A stretch of DNA of 64,000 bases, taken from Tsukamurella sp. M9C (GTDB lineage Bacteria > Actinomycetota > Actinomycetes > Mycobacteriales > Mycobacteriaceae). Positions 18,942 through 27,523 of the stretch are shown here, one piece after another. The stretch covers positions 62,001 through 126,000 of the forward strand of contig NZ_JAIULG010000002.1 in assembly GCF_020169415.1 (NCBI RefSeq), in the 5' to 3' direction. A program made the translations under genes and the position numbers. The notes beneath the pieces are model-generated. The model saw only the letters and a program-made list of their open reading frames with translations. It was not told the DNA's origin and made no database searches. Positions within the stretch are counted from its first letter, which is position 1, and every line of letters starts with the position of its first letter.

Positions 18942-20036
18942 GTGACCGCACCGACCTCACGCCCTGTCCTCGGGATAGCCCTGGAGCCGTTCGGCTGGCA
19001 TCCCGCAGCGTTCGCGGAGGTCGGCGCGGATCCACTGGAGGCCACCTCCGCGGAGCACTGGGTTGGGCTGGCCCGCTCCGCGGAGGTGGCCGCCGCCGAC
19101 CTCGTGACCTTCGAGGACTCCTTCTCGCTCACCGCCCGCGACCGCCTCACCGGCCGGTTCGACGCCACCCTGCTCGCCGCTCGGGTGGCGCCCTCGGTCC
19201 CGCGGATCGGCCTGGTCCCCACGGTGACCGCCACCCATACCGAGCCCTTCCACGCCTCGAAGGCGATCGCGACTCTCGACTACGTCAGCGGCGGTCGCGC
19301 CGGGGTGCTCCCCGCCACCACGGGCGACGCGGCCGACGCGGCCCTCTTCGGCCGGAAGGCGCCGCAGGACGCGGCGTCGCGTGCCGCCGAGGCCCGCGAG
19401 TACATCGAGGTGCTGCAGGACCTCTGGGACAGCTGGGAGGACGAGGCCATCGTCAAGGACCTCGCCACGGGCCGGTTCGTCGACCGGGACCGGCTGCACT
19501 ACATCGACTTCCAGGGCGAGAACTTCTCCGTCAAGGGACCGTCGATCACGCCGCGGCCCCCGCAGGGGCGGCCGCCCGTGATCGCGCGGGTCACCGACGC
19601 CGCCTCCGAGTCCGTGGCCGCGGGCGTCGACGTCGCGATCGTCCCCGCGGCACCCGACGATCAGCTCGTCGAGACCGCCCGGCGGCTCCGCGCATCCGGG
19701 GTGCCGCTGGTCCTCGTCGACGTCACCGTCCATCTCGCCGACTCCGAGCGCACCGCGCTGCGCCGCATCGAGAAGCTGGACCGGCGCGAGCCCGCGGACG
19801 ACGACACGCACGTCTTCGCCGGCACGGGGGAGTCCCTGGCGCGCACCGTCTCCGAATGGCAGTCCCTCGGCTTCGACGGTGCCCGCCTGCGCCCCGGCGT
19901 CAACGCCGTCGACCTGCCCCGCCTGCGCTCCGCGTTCGCGCCGCTCCTCCCCGGAGCCCCGCGGACAGGAACTTTCCGCGAGATCCTCGGCCTCGCACCC
20001 GCGGTCAACCGTTTCGCCGCTGTGAAGGGAGCCTGA
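18942..20036 (+). CDS. LLM class flavin-dependent oxidoreductase (bacterial luciferase-like), gene 1 of 3
   Basis: 364 residues from a GTG. It has the TIM-barrel luciferase-like fold, with an N-terminal 'VLGIALEPFGWHPAAF' strand, 'RIGLVPTVTATHTEPFHASK' and the 'LDYVSGGRAGVLPAT' turn characteristic of FMN-dependent monooxygenases. The C-terminal third ('VFAGTGESLARTVSEW') lies where related proteins have a barrel helix. It should use reduced flavin supplied by a reductase. The stop overlaps the next ATG by one base (TGATG), showing an operon with two more monooxygenases. The substrate is unknown; an organosulfur compound is my inference. Confidence 0.85.
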   Translation: MTAPTSRPVLGIALEPFGWHPAAFAEVGADPLEATSAEHWVGLARSAEVAAADLVTFEDSFSLTARDRLTGRFDATLLAARVAPSVPRIGLVPTVTATHTEPFHASKAIATLDYVSGGRAGVLPATTGDAADAALFGRKAPQDAASRAAEAREYIEVLQDLWDSWEDEAIVKDLATGRFVDRDRLHYIDFQGENFSVKGPSITPRPPQGRPPVIARVTDAASESVAAGVDVAIVPAAPDDQLVETARRLRASGVPLVLVDVTVHLADSERTALRRIEKLDRREPADDDTHVFAGTGESLARTVSEWQSLGFDGARLRPGVNAVDLPRLRSAFAPLLPGAPRTGTFREILGLAPAVNRFAAVKGA

Positions 20037-21064
20037 TGACCGGGCTGAACGTCCTCGACCTCGCGCCCATCCCGGACGGCGGCACACCGTCGGACGCGCT
20101 GCGCAACACCCTGGACCTCGCGCGCCGCGCCGAGGACTGGGGCTACGGCCGGTACTGGGTCGCCGAGCACCACTTCGCGCACGTCGCGAGCGCCGCCCCG
20201 GCCGTGCTGATCGGCGAGATCCTGGCCCGCACCAGCCGGATCCGCGTCGGATCTGCCGCGGTGCTCATCGGCTTCACCACCGCGCCCGCCGTCGCCGACG
20301 CCTTCGGGGTGCTCGCCGCGCTGCATCCCGGCCGGGTGGACATCGGCCTCGGGCGGACGGGGCAGCGCCTGCGGACGCCCCCGCCGGGAGCGCCCGCGCC
20401 GAACCCCGCGATCGTCGCCGGCTACGAGCAGCTCTACCACCCGAAGGCGGAGCCCCCGAGTTACACCCAGCAGGTCGAGGACGTGCTCGACCTGGTCGGC
20501 GGCACGTTCAGCGCCGACGGGCACGCGCTGCGCTCGCCCGTTGCCGAGGCGGCCCGGGACGCGCCCGTGTGGATCTTCGGCAGCAGCGCGGGGGAGAGCG
20601 CGCAGCTCGCCGGTGCCCGTGGCCTGCCCTTCGTCGCCAACTACCACGTCAGCCCCTCCAGCACGCTGGAGGCGGCGCGGGCCTACCGCGAGGCCTTCCG
20701 GCCCTCCGACCGCCTCGCGGCGCCGCACCTCGTGGTGAGCGCCGACGTGGTGGTCGGCGACACCGACGCCCAGGCGCGGGAGCTCGCCGCCGGCTTCCCC
20801 GCGTGGGTGCACTCGATCCGCTACGGCACCGGCGCGATCGCCTACCCGCGCGACAGCGCCGGCCTCAGCGACGAGGAGCGCGCGAAGGTCGCCGACCGGA
20901 CCGACACCCAGTTCGTCGGCGAGCCCGGCCGCGTCGCCGACGGGCTGCGTGCCCTCGTCGAGCGCACCGGCGCCGACGAGCTGGTGATCACCTCGGTCAC
21001 CCACGACCACGCCGCGCGGCTGCGCAGCCACGAACTCCTGGCCAAGGAATGGGGCCTCCTGTGA
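20036..21064 (+). CDS. LLM class flavin-dependent oxidoreductase, MsnO8-like group, gene 2 of 3
   Basis: 342 residues from the ATG at 20036. The start 'LNVLDLAPIPDGGTPSDALR' and 'YWVAEHHFAHVASAAPAVLI' are typical of the luciferase-family group 1 (MsnO8-like) proteins. 'VDIGLGRTGQRLRTPPPG' contributes to the flavin phosphate pocket. The region between about 110 and 165 contains an insertion rich in Pro and Gly. It overlaps the following GTG by four bases, so all three oxidoreductases are translated from one message. Confidence 0.85.
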   Translation: MTGLNVLDLAPIPDGGTPSDALRNTLDLARRAEDWGYGRYWVAEHHFAHVASAAPAVLIGEILARTSRIRVGSAAVLIGFTTAPAVADAFGVLAALHPGRVDIGLGRTGQRLRTPPPGAPAPNPAIVAGYEQLYHPKAEPPSYTQQVEDVLDLVGGTFSADGHALRSPVAEAARDAPVWIFGSSAGESAQLAGARGLPFVANYHVSPSSTLEAARAYREAFRPSDRLAAPHLVVSADVVVGDTDAQARELAAGFPAWVHSIRYGTGAIAYPRDSAGLSDEERAKVADRTDTQFVGEPGRVADGLRALVERTGADELVITSVTHDHAARLRSHELLAKEWGLL

Positions 21065-22401
21065 CCGCCGACCGCGCCGACGTCCCCGTCCGAGAGGGCG
21101 TGCACCGCAAGCCGATCCACCTCGCCGCGCATTTCCCCGGCGTCAATCACAACACCGTGTGGTCGGATCCCGCGGCCCGCAGCCAGGTGGAGTTCGACTC
21201 CTTCGTCCACCTCGCGCGCGCCGCCGAGCGCGCCAAGTTCGACTTCTTCTTCCTCGCCGAGGGGCTGCGGCTGCGCGAGCACCTCGGGCGCATCCACGAC
21301 CTCGACGTGGTGGGCCGGCCCGACACGTTCACGGTGCTCGCGGCGCTGGCCGCCGTCACCGACCGGATCGGCCTCGCGGGCACCATCAACACGACCTTCA
21401 ACGAGCCCTTCGACGTGGCGCGGCAGTTCGGCACGCTCGATCACCTCAGCGGTGGCCGTGCCGCCTGGAACATGGTCACGAGCTCCGACGCCTTCACCGG
21501 AGAGAACTTCCGCCGCGGGGGATACCTCGCGCACGCGGATCGGTACCACCGCGCCGACGAGTTCGTGACCGTCGCGCGGAAGTTCTGGGACGGGTGGGGC
21601 GACGGCGACGTCGTGCACCACGGGACGCAGTTCGACGTGCGCGGTTCGGCGCCGCTCCCGCCGTCGCCGCAGGGGCACCCCGTCCTGCTGCAGGCGGGGG
21701 ACTCCGGCGAGGGACGCGACTTCGCCGCGGCGCAGGCCGACGCGATCTTCACCCGACACGGCTCGCTCGAGAGCGGACGTACCTTCTACGCCGACGTCAA
21801 GCGTCGTGCCGCCGATCGCGGCCGGACCCCCGACCATCTCAAGGTCTTCCCAGGTGCCGCCGCCGTCGTCGGCGATACGCCGGACGAGGCGCAGGAGAAG
21901 GCGCGCGACATCCGGCGCCGGCAGGTGAGCCCGCAGACCGCGCTCAATTTCCTCGAGCAGGTGTGGGGCCGGGAGCTGCAGTCCTTCGATCCCGACGGTC
22001 CGCTGCCCGACGTGGATCCGGTGTACGACGCCCCGGCGGTGCAGGGCCGCGTGCTGCACGCCGATCCCCGCGAGATCGTCGCCACCTACCGCGCCCGGGC
22101 CGAGGCCGGCGGCCTCTCCATCCGCGAGCTGGTCATCGAGCTCAACACCCGGCCCCAGTTCGTGGGGACGGCCCAGCAGGTGGCCGACGAGATCGACACC
22201 TACATCCAGGCCGACGCCGCCGACGGCTTCATCCTGGTTCCGCATCTCACGCCCACCGGGTTGGACGAGTTCATCGACGGCGTGGTCCCGCTGCTGCAGG
22301 AGCGGGGGGCCTTCCGTACCGAGTACGCGGGCACCACCCTCCGCGATCACCTCGGCCTGCCCGTCCCGGGGACGGCGTCGGGGGCGCAGCGCGCCGGTTA
22401 G
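21061..22401 (+). CDS. NtaA/SnaA/DszA family FMN-dependent monooxygenase, gene 3 of 3
   Basis: 446 residues from the GTG at 21061. Family hallmarks are 'KPIHLAAHFPGVNHNTVW' near the start, 'DFFFLAEGLRLREHLG', 'INTTFNEPFDVARQFGTLDH' and 'SGGRAAWNMVTSSDAFTGEN'. The length and these insertions match the nitrilotriacetate/dibenzothiophene-sulfone/alkyl-thioether monooxygenase branch, which uses FMNH2 from a separate reductase to cleave C-N or C-S bonds. A homologue (YxeK) in Bacillus subtilis acts on S-(2-succino)cysteine-type compounds next to a polar-amino-acid ABC transporter, a layout partly mirrored here. The substrate remains unproven. Confidence 0.88.
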   Translation: MTADRADVPVREGVHRKPIHLAAHFPGVNHNTVWSDPAARSQVEFDSFVHLARAAERAKFDFFFLAEGLRLREHLGRIHDLDVVGRPDTFTVLAALAAVTDRIGLAGTINTTFNEPFDVARQFGTLDHLSGGRAAWNMVTSSDAFTGENFRRGGYLAHADRYHRADEFVTVARKFWDGWGDGDVVHHGTQFDVRGSAPLPPSPQGHPVLLQAGDSGEGRDFAAAQADAIFTRHGSLESGRTFYADVKRRAADRGRTPDHLKVFPGAAAVVGDTPDEAQEKARDIRRRQVSPQTALNFLEQVWGRELQSFDPDGPLPDVDPVYDAPAVQGRVLHADPREIVATYRARAEAGGLSIRELVIELNTRPQFVGTAQQVADEIDTYIQADAADGFILVPHLTPTGLDEFIDGVVPLLQERGAFRTEYAGTTLRDHLGLPVPGTASGAQRAG

Positions 22402-22444
22402 CGCCTCTTCACTGGATTGCCTCGCGCGCCCGGCTGGAACCGGT

Positions 22445-22450
22445 TAGCGT
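22445..22450 (+). promoter_or_regulatory. Candidate -10 box (TAGCGT) of the acyl-CoA ligase gene
   Basis: TAGCGT ends six bases before the ATG at 22457 within a 55-bp gap, suggesting an independent leaderless start. Confidence 0.35.
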
Positions 22451-22456
22451 GCGGCC

Positions 22457-24082
22457 ATGAGCCGTGCGATGCGTCCCGATCTGTCCGGTGTCGACCCCCT
22501 CGTGGTCAACCTCACCCACCGCGTGTGCCTGGGCGACCTGCCCACCCGCGCCGCCCGCTCCTTCGGCGATCGCATCGCGCTCGTCGACGGCGGCACGACG
22601 GTGACCTACCGCGAGCTGGAGAGCCGCTCGAACGCCCTCGCCCGGGGCCTCCAGGCACGCGGGTACGGCCGCGGCGACGCGATCGCCCTGCAGCTGCAGA
22701 ACCGGTGGGAGTTCGTGGTCTCCCTGTTCGCGTGCGCGAAGCTCGGCGTCGTGGCGATGCCGCTGAACCTGCTGCTCGGCCCGGGCGACGTCGCGTACCA
22801 GCTCGGCGACAGCGGCGTCCGCGCCGTCATCACCGAGGACGTCTTCGCGCCCGCACTCACCGCGGCCCTGGACGCCGCCGACCACCGGGTCGAGGCCGTC
22901 CACATCGTGGCCAACGGCGGCGGCGTGCTGCCCGCCGAGGTGGGCGGCGTCCCGTCGACCGCCTTCGCCGACCTGCCCGACGCGGACGACGCCGTCGTGG
23001 AGACGATCGTCGAGGACCGGGACATCCTGCACTGCCTGTACACCTCGGGGACCACGGCCCGGCCGAAGGGTGTGGTCACCAGCCATGTTGCGGTGCACAT
23101 CTCGGCGCTGTCCTCCGCGGTCGCGCTCGGCGTGCGGCCCGACGTGCAGCCGGCGGTGCAGCCGATCGCGCTGCCGCTCTTCCACGTCACCGCCCTCGAC
23201 GCCCTGCTCATGCCGATGCTCGTCACCGGTGGCACCGCGGTCCTCCTGCGCGGCTTCGACCCGGCCGCGATCGCGGGCGCCTTCGTCGACCACCGGGTCA
23301 CGCACCTGACGCTGCTGCCGATGATGTGGGCGGCCCTGCTCACCCGCCCCGAACTCACCGACGAGAACACCGCGTCGCTCCTCACCGGCCTGTACGCGAT
23401 GGCGCCGATGCCGGCCGAGCTGCTGACGGCGTTGCGGGCCCGGTTCCCCGGCGCCGCCATCATTCTCGGTTCCGGGCAGACGGAGACGACCCCGGCGTCC
23501 GAGGTGCAGTGGACCGGCCACCAGGGCGTCAAGGACGACTCCTGGGGCCCGGCGACCGTCTCGACCGACGTCGCGATCATGGGCGACGACGGTGCGCTGC
23601 TCCCGCCGGGTGAGGTCGGCGAGATCGTCTACCGCGCACCGCAGCTCATGGAGGGTTACTGGAACAACGCCGCGGCGAACACGGAGGCCTTCGCGCACGG
23701 CTGGTTCCACGGCGGCGACATCGGATACCTGGACGACGAGGGCGTCGTCTACTTCACCGACCGCGCGAAGGACATCATCAAGTCGGGCGGCGAGAACGTC
23801 TCCTCGGTGGAGGTCGAGCGCGTCCTGCTCGGCCACGACGCGGTCGCCGAGGTCGCCGTCGTCGGTACCCCGCACGAGCGCTGGGGCGAGGCGGTGACGG
23901 CCTTCGTCGTGACGTCTCCGTCGGGCGAGGCCGACGGTGACGCCCTCCTCGACTACGCCCGGCAGAACCTCGCGGGGTTCAAGGCGCCCAAGGAGATCGT
24001 CTTCGTCGACGCCCTTCCGAAGACCGCGACCGGCAAGATCCAGAAGAACCTCGTCCGGACCCTTCGGGAGACGCACACGTAG
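22457..24082 (+). CDS. AMP-dependent acyl-CoA synthetase/ligase
   Basis: 541 residues from an ATG. The AMP-binding signature is 'LYTSGTTARPKGVVTSH' (about 195-211). Then come 'GSGQTETTPAS' (adenine site), 'FHGGDIGYLDDEGVVYFTDR' (ribose-binding Asp), the hinge 'DIIKSGGENVSSVEVERVL', and the catalytic Lys in 'LPKTATGKIQKNLVR'. All parts of an ANL-superfamily ligase are intact. It would activate a carboxylic acid to its CoA thioester; chain length cannot be read from the sequence. It follows the three monooxygenases on the same strand but has its own promoter-like box. Confidence 0.9.
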   Translation: MSRAMRPDLSGVDPLVVNLTHRVCLGDLPTRAARSFGDRIALVDGGTTVTYRELESRSNALARGLQARGYGRGDAIALQLQNRWEFVVSLFACAKLGVVAMPLNLLLGPGDVAYQLGDSGVRAVITEDVFAPALTAALDAADHRVEAVHIVANGGGVLPAEVGGVPSTAFADLPDADDAVVETIVEDRDILHCLYTSGTTARPKGVVTSHVAVHISALSSAVALGVRPDVQPAVQPIALPLFHVTALDALLMPMLVTGGTAVLLRGFDPAAIAGAFVDHRVTHLTLLPMMWAALLTRPELTDENTASLLTGLYAMAPMPAELLTALRARFPGAAIILGSGQTETTPASEVQWTGHQGVKDDSWGPATVSTDVAIMGDDGALLPPGEVGEIVYRAPQLMEGYWNNAAANTEAFAHGWFHGGDIGYLDDEGVVYFTDRAKDIIKSGGENVSSVEVERVLLGHDAVAEVAVVGTPHERWGEAVTAFVVTSPSGEADGDALLDYARQNLAGFKAPKEIVFVDALPKTATGKIQKNLVRTLRETHT

Positions 24083-24095
24083 TCCACTTGCGCCA

Positions 24096-24120
24096 GTCGG
24101 ACTAGTAGCACTGGTCCGAC
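24096..24120 (+). promoter_or_regulatory. Inverted repeat upstream of the toxin-antitoxin genes (probable autoregulatory operator)
   Basis: GTCGGAC (24096-24102) and GTCCGAC (24114-24120) form a perfect 7-bp inverted repeat. A nested CCAGT/ACTGG pair (24093-24097 and 24110-24114) overlaps it. The repeat ends five bases before the TAAGAT box of the antitoxin gene. Phd/YefM antitoxins normally repress their own promoter from such palindromes. It could alternatively be a weak terminator for the ligase gene. Confidence 0.5.
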
Positions 24121-24125
24121 AGGTG

Positions 24126-24131
24126 TAAGAT
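24126..24131 (+). promoter_or_regulatory. -10 box (TAAGAT) of the toxin-antitoxin operon
   Basis: TAAGAT ends six bases before the antitoxin ATG at 24138. It is the best -10 match in this region and implies a leaderless bicistronic transcript. Confidence 0.5.
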
Positions 24132-24137
24132 GAGCTC

Positions 24138-24371
24138 ATGCGCACCATCACCAGCACTGAGGCGAAGGCCAAGCTGAACGCCGTGCTCGCCGAGGTCGAG
24201 CGGACAGGCAGTCCGATCACCGTCACCTCGCACGGCCGCGCGGTGGCGGTCATCTCGCCCGCGAGTCCTCGGACGCGCACGTTCGGACAGTTCCCCGGCC
24301 TCACCATCCCTGACGACTTCGATGAGCCCCTTCCCGACGATGAGCTCGACGCCTGGGATTCCGCTTCGTGA
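24138..24371 (+). CDS. Type II antitoxin, Phd/YefM family
   Basis: 77 residues from the ATG. The N-terminal DNA-binding fold ('TITSTEAKAKLNAVLAEVER', then 'GSPITVTSHGRAVAVISP') is typical of Phd/YefM antitoxins. The acidic C-terminus ('DDFDEPLPDDELDAWD') is the part that would wrap the toxin. It overlaps the PIN toxin start by four bases. Base composition and codon use are less GC-biased than in the flanking genes, consistent with acquisition by transfer. Confidence 0.88.
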   Translation: MRTITSTEAKAKLNAVLAEVERTGSPITVTSHGRAVAVISPASPRTRTFGQFPGLTIPDDFDEPLPDDELDAWDSAS

Positions 24372-24763
24372 CCGCCGTCCTGCTCGACACCAACGCTCTT
24401 CTGTGGCTGGTCAAGTCGCCTGAGCTGGTCGCCCCACAGGCGCTCGCCGTGGTCGGGGATCCCGGCAACGACCTGTTCGTCTCGGCCGCTTCCGCCTGGG
24501 AGATCGCGATCAAGACTCGCCTCGGTCGCCTCGACGGATCGGGAATCCTCTCGAGCTGGAAGGAGACGCTGGAGTCCATGGCGGCGCAGGAGCTGGCGAT
24601 GGACTCGGCGGACGCAACCCTGGCAGGGCAGCTCAATTGGGAGCATCGAGACCCGTTCGACCGCATGATCGTCGCCCAGGCCACGCGTCGGGGGCTGGCG
24701 ATCGCGACCAGCGACCGCGTCATCAGGCAAGGTGCCATGACACCGATCATCGCCACCACGTAG
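24368..24763 (+). CDS. PIN-domain ribonuclease toxin (VapC-like)
   Basis: 131 residues from a GTG. The PIN acidic residues are present: Asp in 'VLLDTNALLWLV', Glu in 'SAASAWEIAIKTRLGRL', and two Asp in 'HRDPFDRMIVAQA' and 'IATSDRVI'. The arrangement 'EIAIKxxLGRL' is typical of PIN toxins paired with Phd-type antitoxins. It should cleave specific RNAs when free of antitoxin. It ends just before a strong hairpin shared with the convergent monooxygenase gene. Confidence 0.9.
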   Translation: MTAVLLDTNALLWLVKSPELVAPQALAVVGDPGNDLFVSAASAWEIAIKTRLGRLDGSGILSSWKETLESMAAQELAMDSADATLAGQLNWEHRDPFDRMIVAQATRRGLAIATSDRVIRQGAMTPIIATT

Positions 24764-24770
24764 CGCCTAG

Positions 24771-24795
24771 GGCCTGTGACCGATCCGGTCAGGCC
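24771..24795. terminator. Hairpin between the convergent toxin and monooxygenase genes
   Basis: GGCCT-GT-GACCG-ATC-CGGTC-AGGCC folds into a ten-pair stem with a two-base bulge and a three-base loop. It sits between the vapC-like stop and the last codons of the leftward monooxygenase gene, so it could end transcription from both sides. There is no T-run, as is common in actinobacteria. Confidence 0.55.
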
Positions 24796-25799
24796 GCCGA
24801 CGACAGGGCGGGCAGCAGGCCGCGTGCGTCGGTGAGGATCTGCTCGTAGTCGCGCACGTCGAACTCGTACGGCAGTTCCAGACGGAACTCGGTGACCGGC
24901 CCGGATTCCGGGGAGAACGCGGGGTCGGCGCCGAGCCGCTCGGCGATCTCCGCGATCGGCCCCACGAGATCCTCGGCGAACAGCGTGCGCTTGTCGCCGT
25001 GCGGCGTCAGCGTGCGGTCGTAGCGCGACCGCGCGTACTCCCGGTAGCGCGCGACGGTGGCGCGGTCGGCGCTGTCCGTCGGCACGATCACCCGCCCGAC
25101 GGCGACCCGCTTGCCGGCCCCGCCGGCGGCACGGAAGGCGTCGATGAGGGTGGCCTGGACCGTGCCGAAGTCATCGGAGTCGATGCCTGCGGCCGAGACG
25201 ATGTTGCCGGTCAACAGGTGTAAGCCGGCCTCGCCGGTCCACCGGGACGAGCCGAGCGAGGTTCCGCCGTACCAGGAGCGGTCCGCCAGGCCGGGGGTGT
25301 GCGGCTGCAGCCGGGGCCGCTGCACGTTGCCGGGGGACTCGATCCGTGCGGTCTCGTCGCCGAGGTACGCGCCGCGCAGGTGCTCGACGGTGCGCGCCAC
25401 CCGCGCGTGCCCGAACTCGAAGGTGCGCCACTCGCCCTCGAAGACGACGTCGGCGAGCAGGTCCGCATGCGGCATCCCGGTGGAGAAGCCGGGCTGCAGC
25501 CTGCCCCGGGAGAGGGCGTCCGCGAGCGACAGGTCCTCGGCCAAGCGGAACGGGTTCTCGTAGCCGATCGGGATCACCGCGGTGCCCAGCTCGATGGTCG
25601 ACGTGCGCTGCGAGGCCGCCCCGAGGAACACGGCCGCGGAGGAGATGCCGTGCTCGAGGTGGCGCTGGCGCACCCAGGCGCCGCGGTAGCCCAGGCGCTC
25701 GCCGAATTCGATGAGGCGCAGCGTGTCCTCGAGACCGGAGGCGGGATCGTCGTCGACGTAGTTGCCCGGCGTGAGGAAGGCCAGCGACTCGATCGCCAT
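24789..25799 (-). CDS. LLM class flavin-dependent oxidoreductase, last gene of the ABC-transporter operon
   Basis: 336 residues from the ATG at 25799. Luciferase-like features include 'LAFLTPGNYVDDDPASGLE', 'YRGAWVRQRHLEHGISSAAV' and 'IELGTAVIPIGYENPFRLAE'. 'GNIVSAAGIDSDDFGTVQ' lies in the C-terminal half. The gene starts three bases after the stop of the substrate-binding protein gene, so the oxidoreductase is cotranscribed with the transporter and probably acts on the imported compound. The cofactor (FMN or F420) and substrate cannot be read from the sequence. Confidence 0.85.
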   Translation of the reverse strand: MAIESLAFLTPGNYVDDDPASGLEDTLRLIEFGERLGYRGAWVRQRHLEHGISSAAVFLGAASQRTSTIELGTAVIPIGYENPFRLAEDLSLADALSRGRLQPGFSTGMPHADLLADVVFEGEWRTFEFGHARVARTVEHLRGAYLGDETARIESPGNVQRPRLQPHTPGLADRSWYGGTSLGSSRWTGEAGLHLLTGNIVSAAGIDSDDFGTVQATLIDAFRAAGGAGKRVAVGRVIVPTDSADRATVARYREYARSRYDRTLTPHGDKRTLFAEDLVGPIAEIAERLGADPAFSPESGPVTEFRLELPYEFDVRDYEQILTDARGLLPALSSAA

Positions 25800-25802
25800 C
25801 GG

Positions 25803-26720
25803 TCAGAACCCCGCGGTCGGGTTGATCTCGGACTTCGGCAGTGCCGAGGTCGGGACCTTCCACTTCTCGAAGAGCCGCTGGTACTCGCCGCGCGCGATGA
25901 GCGTGTTGATCGCCTGCGAGATCGCGGGCGCGATGGGGGAGCCCTTGGCCGTCACGAAACCGACCACGGTGGTGGAGTACTCACCGAGGAACTTCGTGCC
26001 GGGCACCTTGTCCACCAGGTAGCGCAGCGAGAGCGTCGGCCCGAAGTAGGCGTCCACCTTGTTGTTCTGCAGGCTGAGGATCACGGCGCCCTGGTCGTCG
26101 AGGTACTGGACGGTGTACGCGGGCTTGCCCTTCGACGTGCACTGGTCGACGCCCTTCTCCAGGATCTGCTGGAAGGTGGTGCCCGAGCCCGTGACGATCT
26201 TCTTGCCGCACAGGTCCTCCAGCGTCTTCACGCTCGTCAGACCGGAGTTCGACGAGCCGACGAAGGACTGGCCGTCGTTGAGGTAGGTCGCGAAGTCGAC
26301 GACCTCGAGGCGCGGCTTGGTGACGCCGAAGTTGCCCTGGCCCACCTGGTACCGGCCGTTCTGGACGCCCGGGATGATCGTGGAGAAGGTCCCGATCTCC
26401 TGCTTCCAGGTCACGCCGAGGGCCTTGGCGACGGCGTTGCGGAGGTCCACGTCCAGGCCCACCGGGTTGCCGTCGGGGACCTCCCCGGCGTGCGGCAGGT
26501 TGTTGATGCCGGGCTGCCGGGTGAGCCCCAGCGTCAGCTCCTTCGTGCCGGCCGGCAGCAGCGCCTGGGAGGCGGGGTCCACCGCGACGGACGACACGAC
26601 GTCCTGCGTCGGGATCGGGTAGCTCGAGCTCTGTGCCGCCGGATCGGACGAGCCGCCGCACGCCGAGAGGAGCGTGGCGGCGGCGATCAGGGGCAGGGCG
26701 AGCAGGGCGCGGCTGCGCAT
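25803..26720 (-). CDS. ABC transporter substrate-binding lipoprotein, polar amino acid type
   Basis: 305 residues. A signal peptide ends in the lipobox 'LLSACGG' (Cys about residue 21), so the mature protein is lipid-anchored outside the membrane. The bacterial solute-binding family 3 pattern follows: 'GLDVDLRNAVAKALG', 'FSTIIPGVQNGRYQVG', 'LEDLCGKKIVTGSGTTFQQI' and 'DAYFGPTLSLRYLV'. A clear AAGGAG ribosome site precedes the ATG. The ligand is probably an amino acid or a similar zwitterion. It is the third gene of the permease-ATPase-binding protein-monooxygenase operon. Confidence 0.9.
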   Translation of the reverse strand: MRSRALLALPLIAAATLLSACGGSSDPAAQSSSYPIPTQDVVSSVAVDPASQALLPAGTKELTLGLTRQPGINNLPHAGEVPDGNPVGLDVDLRNAVAKALGVTWKQEIGTFSTIIPGVQNGRYQVGQGNFGVTKPRLEVVDFATYLNDGQSFVGSSNSGLTSVKTLEDLCGKKIVTGSGTTFQQILEKGVDQCTSKGKPAYTVQYLDDQGAVILSLQNNKVDAYFGPTLSLRYLVDKVPGTKFLGEYSTTVVGFVTAKGSPIAPAISQAINTLIARGEYQRLFEKWKVPTSALPKSEINPTAGF

Positions 26721-26752
26721 GGGGTCTCCTTGGACTCGGATCTAGCGGGGGA

Positions 26753-27523
26753 TCAGCGCACGGCCGCGAGGAATTCGCGGGTGCGGGGGTGCTCGGCATC
26801 GGCGAAGATCGCGTCGGGCCGGCCGGTCTCGACGATGCGGCCGTCGTCCATGAAGATCACGGTGTCGGCGACGTCGCGGGCGAAGCCGATCTCGTGCGTC
26901 ACCACGACGAGGGTCATGCCCGACTCCGCGAGGTCCCGGATCACGGCCAGCACCTCGCCGACCAGCTCCGGGTCGAGCGCCGAGGTGGGCTCGTCGAAGA
27001 GCACGACGTCGGGACGCATGGCCAGGGTGCGGGCGATCGCGACGCGCTGCTGCTGGCCGCCCGAGAGCTGCGACGGGTACGCCTTTTCGCGGCCCGCGAG
27101 CCCGACGCGGGCGAGGAGCTCGCGTCCGCGCTCGGCGGCTTCGGCGGGGGAGACGCCGGTGGCGAGCTGCCCCTCGGTGAGGTTCTCCAGGACGGTGAAG
27201 TGCGGGAACAGGTTGAACTGCTGGAAGACCATGCCGATGCGGCGGCGTTGGCGCGCCACGTCCCGGGGGTGCAGTTCGCGGAGCACGGTGGCATCGCCGC
27301 GGAGGCCGGCCTCGCGGTAGCCGATCAGGTCGTCATTGACGCGGACGTACCCGTCATCGGGGCGCTCCAGGTGGTTGATGCAGCGGAGCAGCGTCGACTT
27401 CCCGGACCCGGAGGGGCCGAGGATGATGGCGACCTCGCCCTGCGCGACGTCCAGGTCGACGCCGCGCAGCACCTCGGTGCCGCCGAAGGACTTCCGGAGC
27501 CCGCGGACCTCGATCGCGCTCAT
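26753..27523 (-). CDS. ABC transporter ATP-binding protein, polar amino acid type
   Basis: 256 residues from the ATG at 27523. The Walker A motif is '[13 protein letters not shown]', the Q-loop is '[17 protein letters not shown]', the ABC signature is '[15 protein letters not shown]', Walker B is '[14 protein letters not shown]', and the switch His is in '[11 protein letters not shown]'. Similarity is closest to GlnQ/ArtP-type ATPases. Its start overlaps the permease stop (ATGA), and the protein will associate with that permease at the inner face of the membrane. Confidence 0.93.
   Translation of the reverse strand: MSAIEVRGLRKSFGGTEVLRGVDLDVAQGEVAIILGPSGSGKSTLLRCINHLERPDDGYVRVNDDLIGYREAGLRGDATVLRELHPRDVARQRRRIGMVFQQFNLFPHFTVLENLTEGQLATGVSPAEAAERGRELLARVGLAGREKAYPSQLSGGQQQRVAIARTLAMRPDVVLFDEPTSALDPELVGEVLAVIRDLAESGMTLVVVTHEIGFARDVADTVIFMDDGRIVETGRPDAIFADAEHPRTREFLAAVR

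Noticed and set aside
18785-19234. A 150-codon N-terminal extension of the DUF2252 protein
   Set aside because: It overlaps the divergent monooxygenase gene and is Ser/Arg-rich antisense-type sequence with no homology to the family.
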